From an uncultured Pelagibacteraceae bacterium (GTDB lineage Bacteria > Pseudomonadota > Alphaproteobacteria > Pelagibacterales > Pelagibacteraceae), in contig CACKJD010000003.1 in NCBI GenBank assembly GCA_902600485.1, forward strand, positions 62,001-126,000: DNA of 64,000 nt. Direction: 5' to 3'. Position numbers and translations under genes: made by a program. The notes under the pieces were generated by a model. It made no database searches, had not been told where the DNA came from, and saw nothing but the letters and a program-made list of their open reading frames with translations. Positions 25,190 through 33,401 of the stretch are shown in pieces (the first letter of the stretch is position 1; the number at the start of each line of letters is the position of its first letter).

Positions 25190-25213
25190 AATTTTTAAAT
25201 ATTTTAAACATTG

Positions 25214-26254
25214 TTAGTCTTTCTCCTTATTTGTATATAATGGTGTAATATCGAAATTTGATTTAATTAAAATATTTGGTTCTACTTTTCCAGTTTGTAA
25301 AATAAGTTTTGCCATACAGTTTGCCTTTATAATGTCACCTGAAACCTGATTTGGTAACTTATCTATAAAATCAAAAGCCTTATCTTCTTGTAATACTAAT
25401 TTTTTAAGTTCTTCTTTGCTAAAAGGCATGTTGTATACTGCCTTCATAAAATTAAAATTTGGATCTCCAAAATATATTATTAAGTAATTTTTAGAAATAA
25501 TTTCAGATTCGATTTTTTTTATATTAGATTTTTGATAAGTGTAAGGAATCCACTTAATATCATTCTCATTTTCTAAATTGCCTCCAAAACCGCCTTCTTG
25601 TAGAGGTTCACCGTTTATATTAAACTCAATGGTATCAACTGGCAATATTCCACAAAATATTCCCAAAGGATTCTTGCCTAAACTAAAATTATATAAGCAA
25701 CTATTTGCACTCCAAATAGTTTCTAAAACTTTTTCTTCTTTACTAAAGTCTTGTAGATCTTCCTCAATTTCTGAGTTGCTATTGTTACTTGCAAAAAATT
25801 TATCTTGTAAATAATTAGTGATAATACTAAATAAAATTTTTATCGAGTCTTGGTGTGCAGGATTTATAAAAGATAAATTTAATGTTTTCTTTTTGTCTGC
25901 TCTATCTAAATATTTAAATAATTGCTCAGCATCATCTATTTTACGCAGAAAGAAAAAAGTTTTGTTTCTTTTTAAAGTTTCTTCGTAAAGTTCTTGGACA
26001 CTAATTTCAAAATCTATCTTTTGATCTGCTGCTTCTTTAGCAAAAGCATAGGCCACATCCTCATATTTCTTTTTTTCAAATTTTCTTCTTTCTTTTTCCA
26101 TCTCAACATAACTTTTGTCACCTAATTTCTTTACTCCATGTTTTAAGAAGAACTTACCCATGTTATTCAGCGGCAAATTTAATTGTTCCCTAAATTTTTT
26201 TAGCATCTTTCCACGGGCCTTAAATTTTTCGTCTTTTAAATAAACTGCGTTCAT
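25214..26254 (-). CDS. Unknown protein with N-terminal XRE-like helix-turn-helix
   Basis: 346 aa. Residues about 13-75 (GKMLKKFREQLNLPLNNMGKFF, then SYVEMEKERRKF) have the layout of an XRE/Cro-type HTH domain, with a start like LRxxRExLxLxxxxLG and a SYxxxExGxR-like recognition end. The rest is acidic and mixed alpha/beta, with no catalytic motif that I recognise. It lies divergent from recA across about 200 bases. It could be a repressor controlling the accessory block, or a defence-type sensor; both are guesses. Gene reality is well supported by length. Confidence 0.6.
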   Translation of the reverse strand: MNAVYLKDEKFKARGKMLKKFREQLNLPLNNMGKFFLKHGVKKLGDKSYVEMEKERRKFEKKKYEDVAYAFAKEAADQKIDFEISVQELYEETLKRNKTFFFLRKIDDAEQLFKYLDRADKKKTLNLSFINPAHQDSIKILFSIITNYLQDKFFASNNSNSEIEEDLQDFSKEEKVLETIWSANSCLYNFSLGKNPLGIFCGILPVDTIEFNINGEPLQEGGFGGNLENENDIKWIPYTYQKSNIKKIESEIISKNYLIIYFGDPNFNFMKAVYNMPFSKEELKKLVLQEDKAFDFIDKLPNQVSGDIIKANCMAKLILQTGKVEPNILIKSNFDITPLYTNKEKD

Positions 26255-26393
26255 ACATTTCTTCTACCACTGCCTGATCCTAAATCAAGAAAAAATTGGA
26301 AATATTTGATTATTTTTTCTAATATTTACTCTAAGTTGTATTTGTATTCAATTTACTCATATTTTAACGAGATAATTAAATACTTGCAAATAA

Positions 26394-26408
26394 GAACAAA
26401 AGTAGTAC
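26394..26408 (+). promoter_or_regulatory. Possible degenerate LexA box upstream of recA
   Basis: GAAC AAAAGTA GTAC differs by one base from GAAC-N7-GAAC, the reverse-complement form of the alphaproteobacterial SOS box seen upstream of umuD. It lies about 50-65 bases before the recA ATG. It is a weak match in AT-rich DNA. The same intergenic region (26255-26458) otherwise shows no clear promoter. Confidence 0.35.
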
Positions 26409-26458
26409 ATAATAATTTATGATTCGTATGTTAACAATTAATAATAAAGAGGCATTAA

Positions 26459-27583
26459 ATGACAAAAAATAACTTAAAAGTAGTTAAATCAGCAAAAGAT
26501 AAAGATTTGGAAAATAAAGAGAAAAATAAAGCTTTAGAAGCAGCTATTAGCCAGATTACAGATAACTTTGGAAAAGGCTCTGTAATGAAGCTTGGCCAAA
26601 AGAAAGCAATGGATATAGAGTCTATTTCTACAGGCTCACTAAGCTTGGATTTAGCACTAGGTATTGGTGGATTACCGAAAGGAAGAATTGTTGAAATTTA
26701 TGGTCCAGAGTCTTCTGGAAAAACAACACTTGCTCTTCAAGTAATCGCTGAAGCTCAAAAATCTGGTGGAATATGTGCATTCGTTGATGCAGAACATGCT
26801 TTAGATCCAGTCTATGCAAAAAAATTAGGTGTAAATACAGAGGAACTATTAATCTCCCAACCAGATGCAGGTGAGCAAGCACTAGAGATAGCAGATACAC
26901 TTGTTAAATCAGGTTCTATTTCTGTAATAGTGATCGATTCAGTTGCAGCATTAACACCCAAAGCTGAAATTGAAGGGGACATGGGCGATCATCACGTAGG
27001 TCTTCAATCAAGATTAATGAGTCAGGCTTTAAGAAAATTAACTAGCTCAATATCAAACACAAATACAATGATGATTTTCATTAACCAAATCAGAATGAAA
27101 ATAGGTGTTATGTTTGGAAGTCCTGAAACTACATCAGGTGGAAATGCATTAAAGTTTTATTCATCTGTAAGAATGGATATTAGAAGAATTGGTGCAATAA
27201 AAGATAAAGATGTAATCATTGGTAACTCTACAAGAGTTAAGGTTGTTAAAAATAAAGTGTCACCACCATTTAAAGTAGTTGAATTTGATCTAATGTATGG
27301 AAAAGGAATTAGTAAAGTAGGTGAATTGATCGACCTTGGTGCTAAAGCAGAGATCGTAGAAAAATCTGGGGCTTGGTATGCATACAAAGGTGAAAAGATT
27401 GGTCAAGGTAGAGAGAACGCTAAAATTTACCTAGAGCAAAATCCAAATGTTGCCGCTGAAATTGAGATGGCAATTAGAGAAAAAGCAGGTGTGATCACTA
27501 AAAAGATTGAAGGTAATCCACTTGATCAGGAGAAAGTAAAAGCAAATCAAAAAGAAGAAGAAGCTCCTGCCAAAAAGAATTAG
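26459..27583 (+). CDS. recA: RecA recombinase
   Basis: 374 aa. Walker A is [13 protein letters not shown] (about residues 81-93), and [18 protein letters not shown] (Walker B) and [24 protein letters not shown] follow in the expected order. The C-terminus is charged ([14 protein letters not shown]). RecA forms filaments on single-stranded DNA, drives homologous recombination and stimulates self-cleavage of LexA and UmuD, so it ties to the umuDC operon at 20 kb. An AGAGG Shine-Dalgarno precedes the ATG, and a strong terminator follows the gene. Confidence 0.98.
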   Translation: MTKNNLKVVKSAKDKDLENKEKNKALEAAISQITDNFGKGSVMKLGQKKAMDIESISTGSLSLDLALGIGGLPKGRIVEIYGPESSGKTTLALQVIAEAQKSGGICAFVDAEHALDPVYAKKLGVNTEELLISQPDAGEQALEIADTLVKSGSISVIVIDSVAALTPKAEIEGDMGDHHVGLQSRLMSQALRKLTSSISNTNTMMIFINQIRMKIGVMFGSPETTSGGNALKFYSSVRMDIRRIGAIKDKDVIIGNSTRVKVVKNKVSPPFKVVEFDLMYGKGISKVGELIDLGAKAEIVEKSGAWYAYKGEKIGQGRENAKIYLEQNPNVAAEIEMAIREKAGVITKKIEGNPLDQEKVKANQKEEEAPAKKN

Positions 27584-27605
27584 CTAAATAGTCATTATTA
27601 GTAAT

Positions 27606-27633
27606 AAAAGGCGTCTTAACAGACGCCTTTTTT
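27606..27633 (+). terminator. Rho-independent terminator of recA
   Basis: AAAAGGCGTCT (27606-27616) pairs with AGACGCCTTTT (27621-27631) around the loop TAAC and runs into T residues. It lies about 20 bases after the recA stop and 50 before alaS, so the two are separate transcription units. Confidence 0.92.
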
Positions 27634-27682
27634 CCCTTTAACGTTATAGACATCATTTAAAAAAACTGTATTTTAAAAAGAT

Positions 27683-30352
27683 ATGGCTCAGAAAACTTTA
27701 AATGAAATAAGAAACACTTTTCTCAAATATTTTGAGAAAAATGATCATACAATAGTTGAGTCTAGTAATCTTGTACCTAATAACGATCCTACATTGATGT
27801 TTGCAAACTCTGGAATGGTTCAATTTAAAAATGTTTTTACAGGTTTAGAAAAAAGAGATTATAAAAGAGCAACTACTTCACAAAAATGTGTAAGAGCTGG
27901 CGGTAAACATAATGATTTAGAAAATGTTGGTTACACTCCAAGGCATCATACATTCTTCGAGATGCTTGGTAACTTTTCTTTTGGAGATTACTTTAAAGAG
28001 AAAGCAATCCATCTTGCATGGAATTTAATAATAAAAGATTTTGGATTAGATAAAAACAGGCTCTATTTCACAGTTTTTAGTGAAGACGATGAAGCGTTTA
28101 ATCTTTGGAAAAAAATTACAGGATTTGGTGATGATAGAATAATTAAAATACCAACTTCAGATAACTTTTGGTCAATGGGAGAAACTGGACCTTGTGGTCC
28201 CTGTTCAGAAATATTTTACGATCATGGAGATCATTTAAAAGGAGGTTTGCCTGGCACAAAAGATCAAGACGGAGATCGATATATCGAAATTTGGAATCTA
28301 GTATTTATGCAGTACGAACAAGTCTCGAAAGATAAAAGAATTGATTTACCGAAACCATCAGTTGATACTGGGATGGGTTTGGAAAGAATAGCAGCATTGC
28401 TTCAAGGAACACATGACAATTATGAAACAGATCATTTTAAAAAAATAATAGGCTCTATCTCTGAAGAATTAAAAGTTAAGCCTGACAAAAATAATTTATC
28501 GAGCTTTAGAGTGATTGCAGATCACTTAAGAGCAAGTTCTTTTTTATTAGCAGAAGGGGTTTTACCTTCAAATGAAGGTAGAGGTTATGTTTTAAGAAGA
28601 ATTATGAGAAGAGGTATGAGGCATAGTCACTTACTCGGATCAAAAAAGCCTGTCTTTTTTAATATATTTGAAACATTGATGGATGAAATGTCAGGTAATT
28701 ATCCAGAGTTGAAAAGAGCTAGCTCATTAATTAAAGAAACTTTAAGAATGGAAGAGGAAAAGTTTTTGGTTCTACTTGATAGAGGTATCAAAATTTTGGA
28801 TGAAGAGATCACAAAAGTCGATAAAAAATTATCAGGTGAAGTAGCGTTTAAGCTTTATGATACGTATGGTTTTCCACTAGACTTAACAGAAGATATTTTA
28901 AAAAACAAATCTTTAACATTAGATCACGAAAAATTTGATAATTTAATGAAAGAAAGCAAAGAGCTTGCTAAAAAAAATTGGAAAGGGTCTGGTGATACAT
29001 CCATAGAAGAAATTTGGTTCACTATTAAAGATAAAACTGAGCCAACAGAATTTTTAGGTTACGAGACAAATACATCAGAAGGAATAATAAAATTTATTAT
29101 AAAAGATAACAAAGAGGTAAATTCTTTATCTGAAGGTGAGGAAGGACATATAATTTTAAACCAAACACCTTTTTATGGTGAGTCAGGTGGACAACTTGGT
29201 GATACTGGTACAATTAAATGTGGTGACAATAATTTTATTGTAAATGATGTACAAAAAAAATTTGGAGATTTATTTATTCACTCTGGTAAAGTAAAAAAAG
29301 GGAAAATTAATTTAAATGACAGTGTTGAATTAAATATAGACTTTGAAAGAAGAAAAAATATTAGGGCATATCATTCTGCAACTCATCTACTCCATGAATC
29401 TTTAAGAAGAACTTTAGGTAAGCATGTAATGCAAAAAGGATCTTTAGTTGCACCAGATAGACTTAGATTTGATTTTAGTCATATGAAACCGATATCCGAA
29501 AATGAATTAGATAAGATTAATACAATTGTTAATCAGATTGTTGATAATAAAAGCGAGGTGATTACAAGACTAATGACACCTAAGGAAGGCATGGAACATG
29601 GTGCTTTGGCACTCTTTGGAGAAAAATATGGAGAAGAAGTAAGAGTAGTTTTTATGGGTGAGGAAAGTAATAAATATTTTTCAACAGAGTTATGTGGAGG
29701 TACACATGTGAGAAATACAAGTGAGGTTGGAAAATTTAAAGTTGTAAGTCAATCTGCAATAGCATCAGGTGTGAGAAGAGTAGAAGCATTACGAGATAAA
29801 CAATTAGAAAAATATTTAAAAGAAAAAGAAAAAAACTTAAATGTTGCTATACAAAAAGATCAAGATCAAATTAATGATTTGTCAGATGAAATTAAAAAAT
29901 TGGGTGGTATTCCTAATATAGGTTCTACTGATAAAAAAATAATTATAAAAGAATTAAATAAACAATTAGAAGTCCTGAATATTAAAAATGTTCTTAGTGA
30001 TAAGAATAAAAATATTATTAAAGATGAGAATATAAATAATATAAAAGTTAGATTCCAAAAAATTAATGATCTTTCTCCGAAAGATCTAAGAAAATTAGTC
30101 GATGAAGGTAAAAATTATTTAAAAGAGGGAATAGTTGTAGTGTGTGCAAACAAAGATGATAAAGTAGGATTAGCTATCGGTGTTACAGATAGTCTAACAA
30201 AAAATTATGATGCTGTTGAACTTGTAAAAGCAGGTTCTGAAATTATAGGTGGTAAAGGCGGGGGAGGTCGAAAAGATTTTGCTCAAGCTGGAGGAAATAA
30301 AAAAGACCAAATTGATGAAGCATTTAATAAAATTAAAACTTTAATCAAATAA
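27683..30352 (+). CDS. alaS: Alanyl-tRNA synthetase
   Basis: 889 aa, full length for AlaS. Class II core motifs appear early: GMVQFKNVFTG, RHHTFFEMLGNFSFGDYFK and GETGPCGPCSEIFYD. The editing-domain zinc ligands follow as HSATHLLHESLRR (HxxxH) and ELCGGTHV (CxxxH), and the C-Ala domain ends in GGKGGGGRKDFAQAGG. It charges tRNA(Ala) and edits Ser/Gly mischarging. The recA-alaS order is common in bacteria. The 3' end overlaps the convergent prepilin peptidase by 8 bases. Confidence 0.98.
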   Translation: MAQKTLNEIRNTFLKYFEKNDHTIVESSNLVPNNDPTLMFANSGMVQFKNVFTGLEKRDYKRATTSQKCVRAGGKHNDLENVGYTPRHHTFFEMLGNFSFGDYFKEKAIHLAWNLIIKDFGLDKNRLYFTVFSEDDEAFNLWKKITGFGDDRIIKIPTSDNFWSMGETGPCGPCSEIFYDHGDHLKGGLPGTKDQDGDRYIEIWNLVFMQYEQVSKDKRIDLPKPSVDTGMGLERIAALLQGTHDNYETDHFKKIIGSISEELKVKPDKNNLSSFRVIADHLRASSFLLAEGVLPSNEGRGYVLRRIMRRGMRHSHLLGSKKPVFFNIFETLMDEMSGNYPELKRASSLIKETLRMEEEKFLVLLDRGIKILDEEITKVDKKLSGEVAFKLYDTYGFPLDLTEDILKNKSLTLDHEKFDNLMKESKELAKKNWKGSGDTSIEEIWFTIKDKTEPTEFLGYETNTSEGIIKFIIKDNKEVNSLSEGEEGHIILNQTPFYGESGGQLGDTGTIKCGDNNFIVNDVQKKFGDLFIHSGKVKKGKINLNDSVELNIDFERRKNIRAYHSATHLLHESLRRTLGKHVMQKGSLVAPDRLRFDFSHMKPISENELDKINTIVNQIVDNKSEVITRLMTPKEGMEHGALALFGEKYGEEVRVVFMGEESNKYFSTELCGGTHVRNTSEVGKFKVVSQSAIASGVRRVEALRDKQLEKYLKEKEKNLNVAIQKDQDQINDLSDEIKKLGGIPNIGSTDKKIIIKELNKQLEVLNIKNVLSDKNKNIIKDENINNIKVRFQKINDLSPKDLRKLVDEGKNYLKEGIVVVCANKDDKVGLAIGVTDSLTKNYDAVELVKAGSEIIGGKGGGGRKDFAQAGGNKKDQIDEAFNKIKTLIK

Positions 30353-31109
30353 AAGTTAAATAATTTCTTACAACTAAATATGCCACTGTTCCAAAAATTA
30401 AGTAAGGACCAAAAGGTATTTGTGAACTCAAACTTTTGGATTTATTAATTAAACTTGGTAAAGCAATTAGCAAAGCACTTAAAGAAGATAAAAAGATTAC
30501 ATACGGAATTGAGTACCATCCAAACCAAAAACCAATTGCAGCTAAAAGTTTTGCATCACCTAATCCCATTCCTTCCTTCTTTCTAATTTTCAGATACAAA
30601 GTAATAATACCCCAAATTAAAATATAACCGAACACTCCACCGATTAAAGAGTCCAAATAATTAGGAAACAAACTTAAATTAATATTTGGATCAAATGATT
30701 TCAAGAAACCTATAATCATTAAAGGGAATGTTAATTCATTTGGTATTATAAAATGGTCTAGATCAATAAAAAAAATAATAACAAAAAAGATTGTTAAGAT
30801 AATCAATAGCAATGTCGTTATTGATATCCCATATAAATAGAAAATACTTAAAAAACCTAAAGCAGTAACTAATTCAACAAGGAAATAACGAAAATCTATT
30901 TTAATTTTACCGCACCTGCAATTACCTTTAAGAACCAAATATGAAATTAAAGGAATGTTGTCATACCAATTAATTTTTTTTTTACAGGATCTACACTTAG
31001 ATCTATCGCTTACAATATTTTCCTTTTTAGGCAGTCTATAAATGCATACATTGCAAAAAGATCCCCACAGCGAACCTAAAATAAAAACGACAAAGTAAAT
31101 GAACAACAC
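30345..31109 (-). CDS. pilD: Type IV prepilin peptidase
   Basis: 254 aa polytopic inner-membrane aspartic protease. The N-terminal methylase domain has GSFCNVCIYRLP, then two CxxC pairs (CRSC and CRCG). The catalytic aspartates are in IDLDHFIIPNELT and GLGDAKLLAAIG (the GxGD motif). It cleaves the leader before the Phe or other residue at +1 of the prepilins and N-methylates it. It is the first of the pilus genes here, on the minus strand, and should process the six prepilin-like proteins between 42.8 and 55.3 kb. Confidence 0.95.
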   Translation of the reverse strand: MLFIYFVVFILGSLWGSFCNVCIYRLPKKENIVSDRSKCRSCKKKINWYDNIPLISYLVLKGNCRCGKIKIDFRYFLVELVTALGFLSIFYLYGISITTLLLIILTIFFVIIFFIDLDHFIIPNELTFPLMIIGFLKSFDPNINLSLFPNYLDSLIGGVFGYILIWGIITLYLKIRKKEGMGLGDAKLLAAIGFWFGWYSIPYVIFLSSLSALLIALPSLINKSKSLSSQIPFGPYLIFGTVAYLVVRNYLTFI

Positions 31110-31269
31110 AAACTATAATTTTATATTTGCTGCAATTTCTACAATTCCATCGATGCAATATTGAACTAACATGAAAGCATCATAGATGTGTAGGTAAAAA
31201 TTGTTTGAATATATGATTAATTCCATTATTTAAAAATTATCAAAAAAGTTATAAATTGCCAATATAATT

Positions 31270-32550
31270 ATGATTTTTGGTGCGAAAAAAATAGAGGTAA
31301 ATAGGGTTGAGGATAACTCAAGGCAGGATCTTGCTTTAATAACTCAAATGAATCAAGAGTTAGCAGGATCATTAGATCTTAAGGAAACATTACAAAACGC
31401 TTTAGAAACAATTATAAAAAGAATTAACGCACAAGCTGCTAATATATTTTTAATAGAGGAAAAGAGACAAGTGTTTCAGTGTATTGCATCTAAGTATCAA
31501 GCTTACTTAGAGGACTTTGAGATACCATTAACTCAAGGTGTAATGGGTAGAGCAGCATTGGGTAAAAAATGTATTAGAGTTGGAGATGTAAGGAAAGATG
31601 TAAGAGAGATAGCAGAATTTTATTTTGATTTAGATAATAAAACAAATTTCACTACTTATTCAGTTTTGTGTTCACCACTTTTAGTATCTGGCGAATGTAT
31701 TGGTGTTATTCATTGTTTAAATAAAAAAACTAATACAAAATTATTTGAAGAGAATGATAGAAAATTATTAGAGACTCTATCTGGACCAGCGGCTCTCGCA
31801 ATTAAAAATGCTAAGACTGCAAAAGAACTAATCGATAAGAATAGAATGCAAAAAGAAATTGAAATCGTTGGTGAGATACAAAAAACTTTATTGTCTGAAA
31901 ATAAAAATGATGATTTTCCGATAGCAGGAATTAATATCCCAGCTAAAGTTGTATCAGGAGACTTTTATAATTTTTCTGACTTAGGTAATAACAAATATGG
32001 TTTTGGTGTAGCGGATGTTTCTGGAAAAGGAATTAAATCATCATTGCTAATGTCAAAGGCATCGAGTCTTTATAGATGTTTAAGTAAAACAATTTTTTCT
32101 TCTTCGAGTCTTTTAAAAATTTTGAACGATGAGATTTGCGAAACAACAACAAGAGGGATGTTCGTTACAATGATAGTAGGTGTATATGACAAAAATAAAA
32201 ATGAATTACTTTTATCTAACGCAGGTCATGAACCTCCATTAATATTTTCAAAAGATGGAAACTTTAAAACAATAGATGAAGCTGGTCCACCGCTCGGCAT
32301 CGCTCCTAATTTTAAATTTACAGAACAAATAATTTCTTTTAAAGAAAGTTCAATGTATATATTTACAGACGGTATAACAGAAATGAAAAATAATAATGGA
32401 GAAATGTTAGGACAAGAAGGTTTCCAAGATTATATAAAAAAATATCAAAGCACACCTAACAATAAACGATTACAAAAAATGATAGAAGATTTAATTAGCT
32501 CTGGAAGAATACAAAAAGATGATTTAACAATAGTTACAGTAGACGGATAA
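31270..32550 (+). CDS. GAF-domain PP2C (RsbU-like) phosphatase
   Basis: 426 aa cytoplasmic protein. A GAF sensor domain spans about residues 25-185 (ANIFLIEEKRQVFQCIASKY; VLCSPLLVSGECIGVIHCLN). A helical linker leads to a PP2C domain from about 215 with VVSGDFYNF, FGVADVSGKGIKSSLLMSKAS, GMFVTMIVGVY, NAGHEPPLI, PPLGIAP, FTDGITEM and KDDLTIVTV. It should dephosphorylate a STAS protein such as those at 42.0-42.6 kb in response to a ligand or redox/light signal on the GAF domain; the ligand is unknown. The start codon is ATG. It is followed 5 bases later by a small membrane protein, likely in the same operon. Confidence 0.93.
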   Translation: MIFGAKKIEVNRVEDNSRQDLALITQMNQELAGSLDLKETLQNALETIIKRINAQAANIFLIEEKRQVFQCIASKYQAYLEDFEIPLTQGVMGRAALGKKCIRVGDVRKDVREIAEFYFDLDNKTNFTTYSVLCSPLLVSGECIGVIHCLNKKTNTKLFEENDRKLLETLSGPAALAIKNAKTAKELIDKNRMQKEIEIVGEIQKTLLSENKNDDFPIAGINIPAKVVSGDFYNFSDLGNNKYGFGVADVSGKGIKSSLLMSKASSLYRCLSKTIFSSSSLLKILNDEICETTTRGMFVTMIVGVYDKNKNELLLSNAGHEPPLIFSKDGNFKTIDEAGPPLGIAPNFKFTEQIISFKESSMYIFTDGITEMKNNNGEMLGQEGFQDYIKKYQSTPNNKRLQKMIEDLISSGRIQKDDLTIVTVDG

Positions 32551-32555
32551 TAATT

Positions 32556-32858
32556 ATGATCTCTCTACCAAAAGTTATGATAACTTTTGCAATTGTTTTA
32601 TCATCGATATTATTTTGGGCTACTTCAAATGTTTGTAGATACAATTTTACAATTGAAAAAAAAACCAATCAACTAAACATTCTTGTTCAAGAAATTGATC
32701 CATCAATACCAATGGCTAAAGTTTATTATTTTAAAGAACTTAATTGTAACAACGTGGATTTAACTTGGGATTACGAAAGAGTAATTAAAAATTTACAAAC
32801 TATCTCAGTTTTGATTTACCAAGAGTTTTCTACTGACATAAGAGGGGACCCAAACTAA
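32556..32858 (+). CDS. Small membrane-anchored unknown protein, operon partner of GAF-PP2C
   Basis: 100 aa. A hydrophobic N-terminal segment (PKVMITFAIVLSSILFWATS, about residues 5-24) is either a signal anchor or a signal peptide. The rest is soluble, with two Cys and a WDYERVIKNLQTISVLIYQ helix. I do not recognise a family. It begins 5 bases after the GAF-PP2C stop, so it is almost certainly cotranscribed and may be a membrane partner or regulator of that phosphatase. The 540-base gene-free region that follows carries the repeat array. Confidence 0.65.
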   Translation: MISLPKVMITFAIVLSSILFWATSNVCRYNFTIEKKTNQLNILVQEIDPSIPMAKVYYFKELNCNNVDLTWDYERVIKNLQTISVLIYQEFSTDIRGDPN

Positions 32859-33032
32859 AAAATAAAAAATATTCATCTTTTTTTTCAAAAATTTCTAATT
32901 AAAGTTGAATTTTATTTTTTTTTTAGGATTTAAATCAATTTCAACTAAAAATTTAGTAAAAATAATACAACTTTTGATAATAATATTATTAAAACTGATT
33001 TTAATTTTAAGATTTGTTTGCTGACATGAATA

Positions 33033-33368
33033 CTCTAACACAAAAAAATTAAACTCTAACACAAAATACTAAATAAATTCAAAAATCAAAATAATTGTTG
33101 ATTTTATTGTGTTTTTAAATGAAAAATAAAAATCATTAAACTCTAACACAATTGATAATTTATGATTGTGTTAGAGAAATAATAAATTGTGTTAGAGATT
33201 TATAAAATTTGCTCATTTTTAATTTTGAAGCTTCAAAAAGAAATAAGTAAAAAAAATGTTGATTTTACTAGCTTTTTTAAAAATAAGCTCAGAATGAACA
33301 ATAAATTATAAAATTTGTGTTAGACATTTTTCAAATTTGTGTTAGAGTTTATCTAAATTGTGTTAGAG
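33033..33368. repeat. Array of eight 11-bp operator-like repeats (TTGTGTTAGAG) upstream of the pilus operon
   Basis: The gene-free region 32859-33401 holds eight copies. Three read CTCTAACACAA (33033, 33054 and 33141 starts) and five read TTGTGTTAGAG (33166, 33187, 33315, 33337 and 33358 starts); the 33315 copy has C for the final G. Flanks are AT-rich (A/T before, AGATT-like after). Neighbouring centres are 21 (33038/33059), 25 and 21 (33146/33171/33192), and 22 and 21 bp (33320/33342/33363) apart, near two helical turns, giving three clusters. The two facing copies (33141-33176) form a perfect 12-bp inverted repeat. The last copy ends 33 bases before the pilM-pilN start. No gene, tRNA or terminator was found inside the region. 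Confidence 0.8.
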
Positions 33369-33401
33369 ATTCGAAAAATTTATTTTTCGATTGGAAAATT
33401 T

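Noticed and set aside
23995-25213. A prophage or insertion sequence remnant
   Set aside because: No integrase, transposase, terminal repeats with target duplication or phage structural gene was found; I left it as an accessory block.
33033-33368. CRISPR array
   Set aside because: The repeats are only 11 bp, occur in both orientations, and their spacers are irregular AT-rich DNA. No cas genes are present in the window.
33360-33401. An upstream GTG start for the PilM-PilN fusion
   Set aside because: The GTG lies inside the last 11-bp repeat and adds 14 residues of unlikely sequence; the ATG at 33402 fits better.
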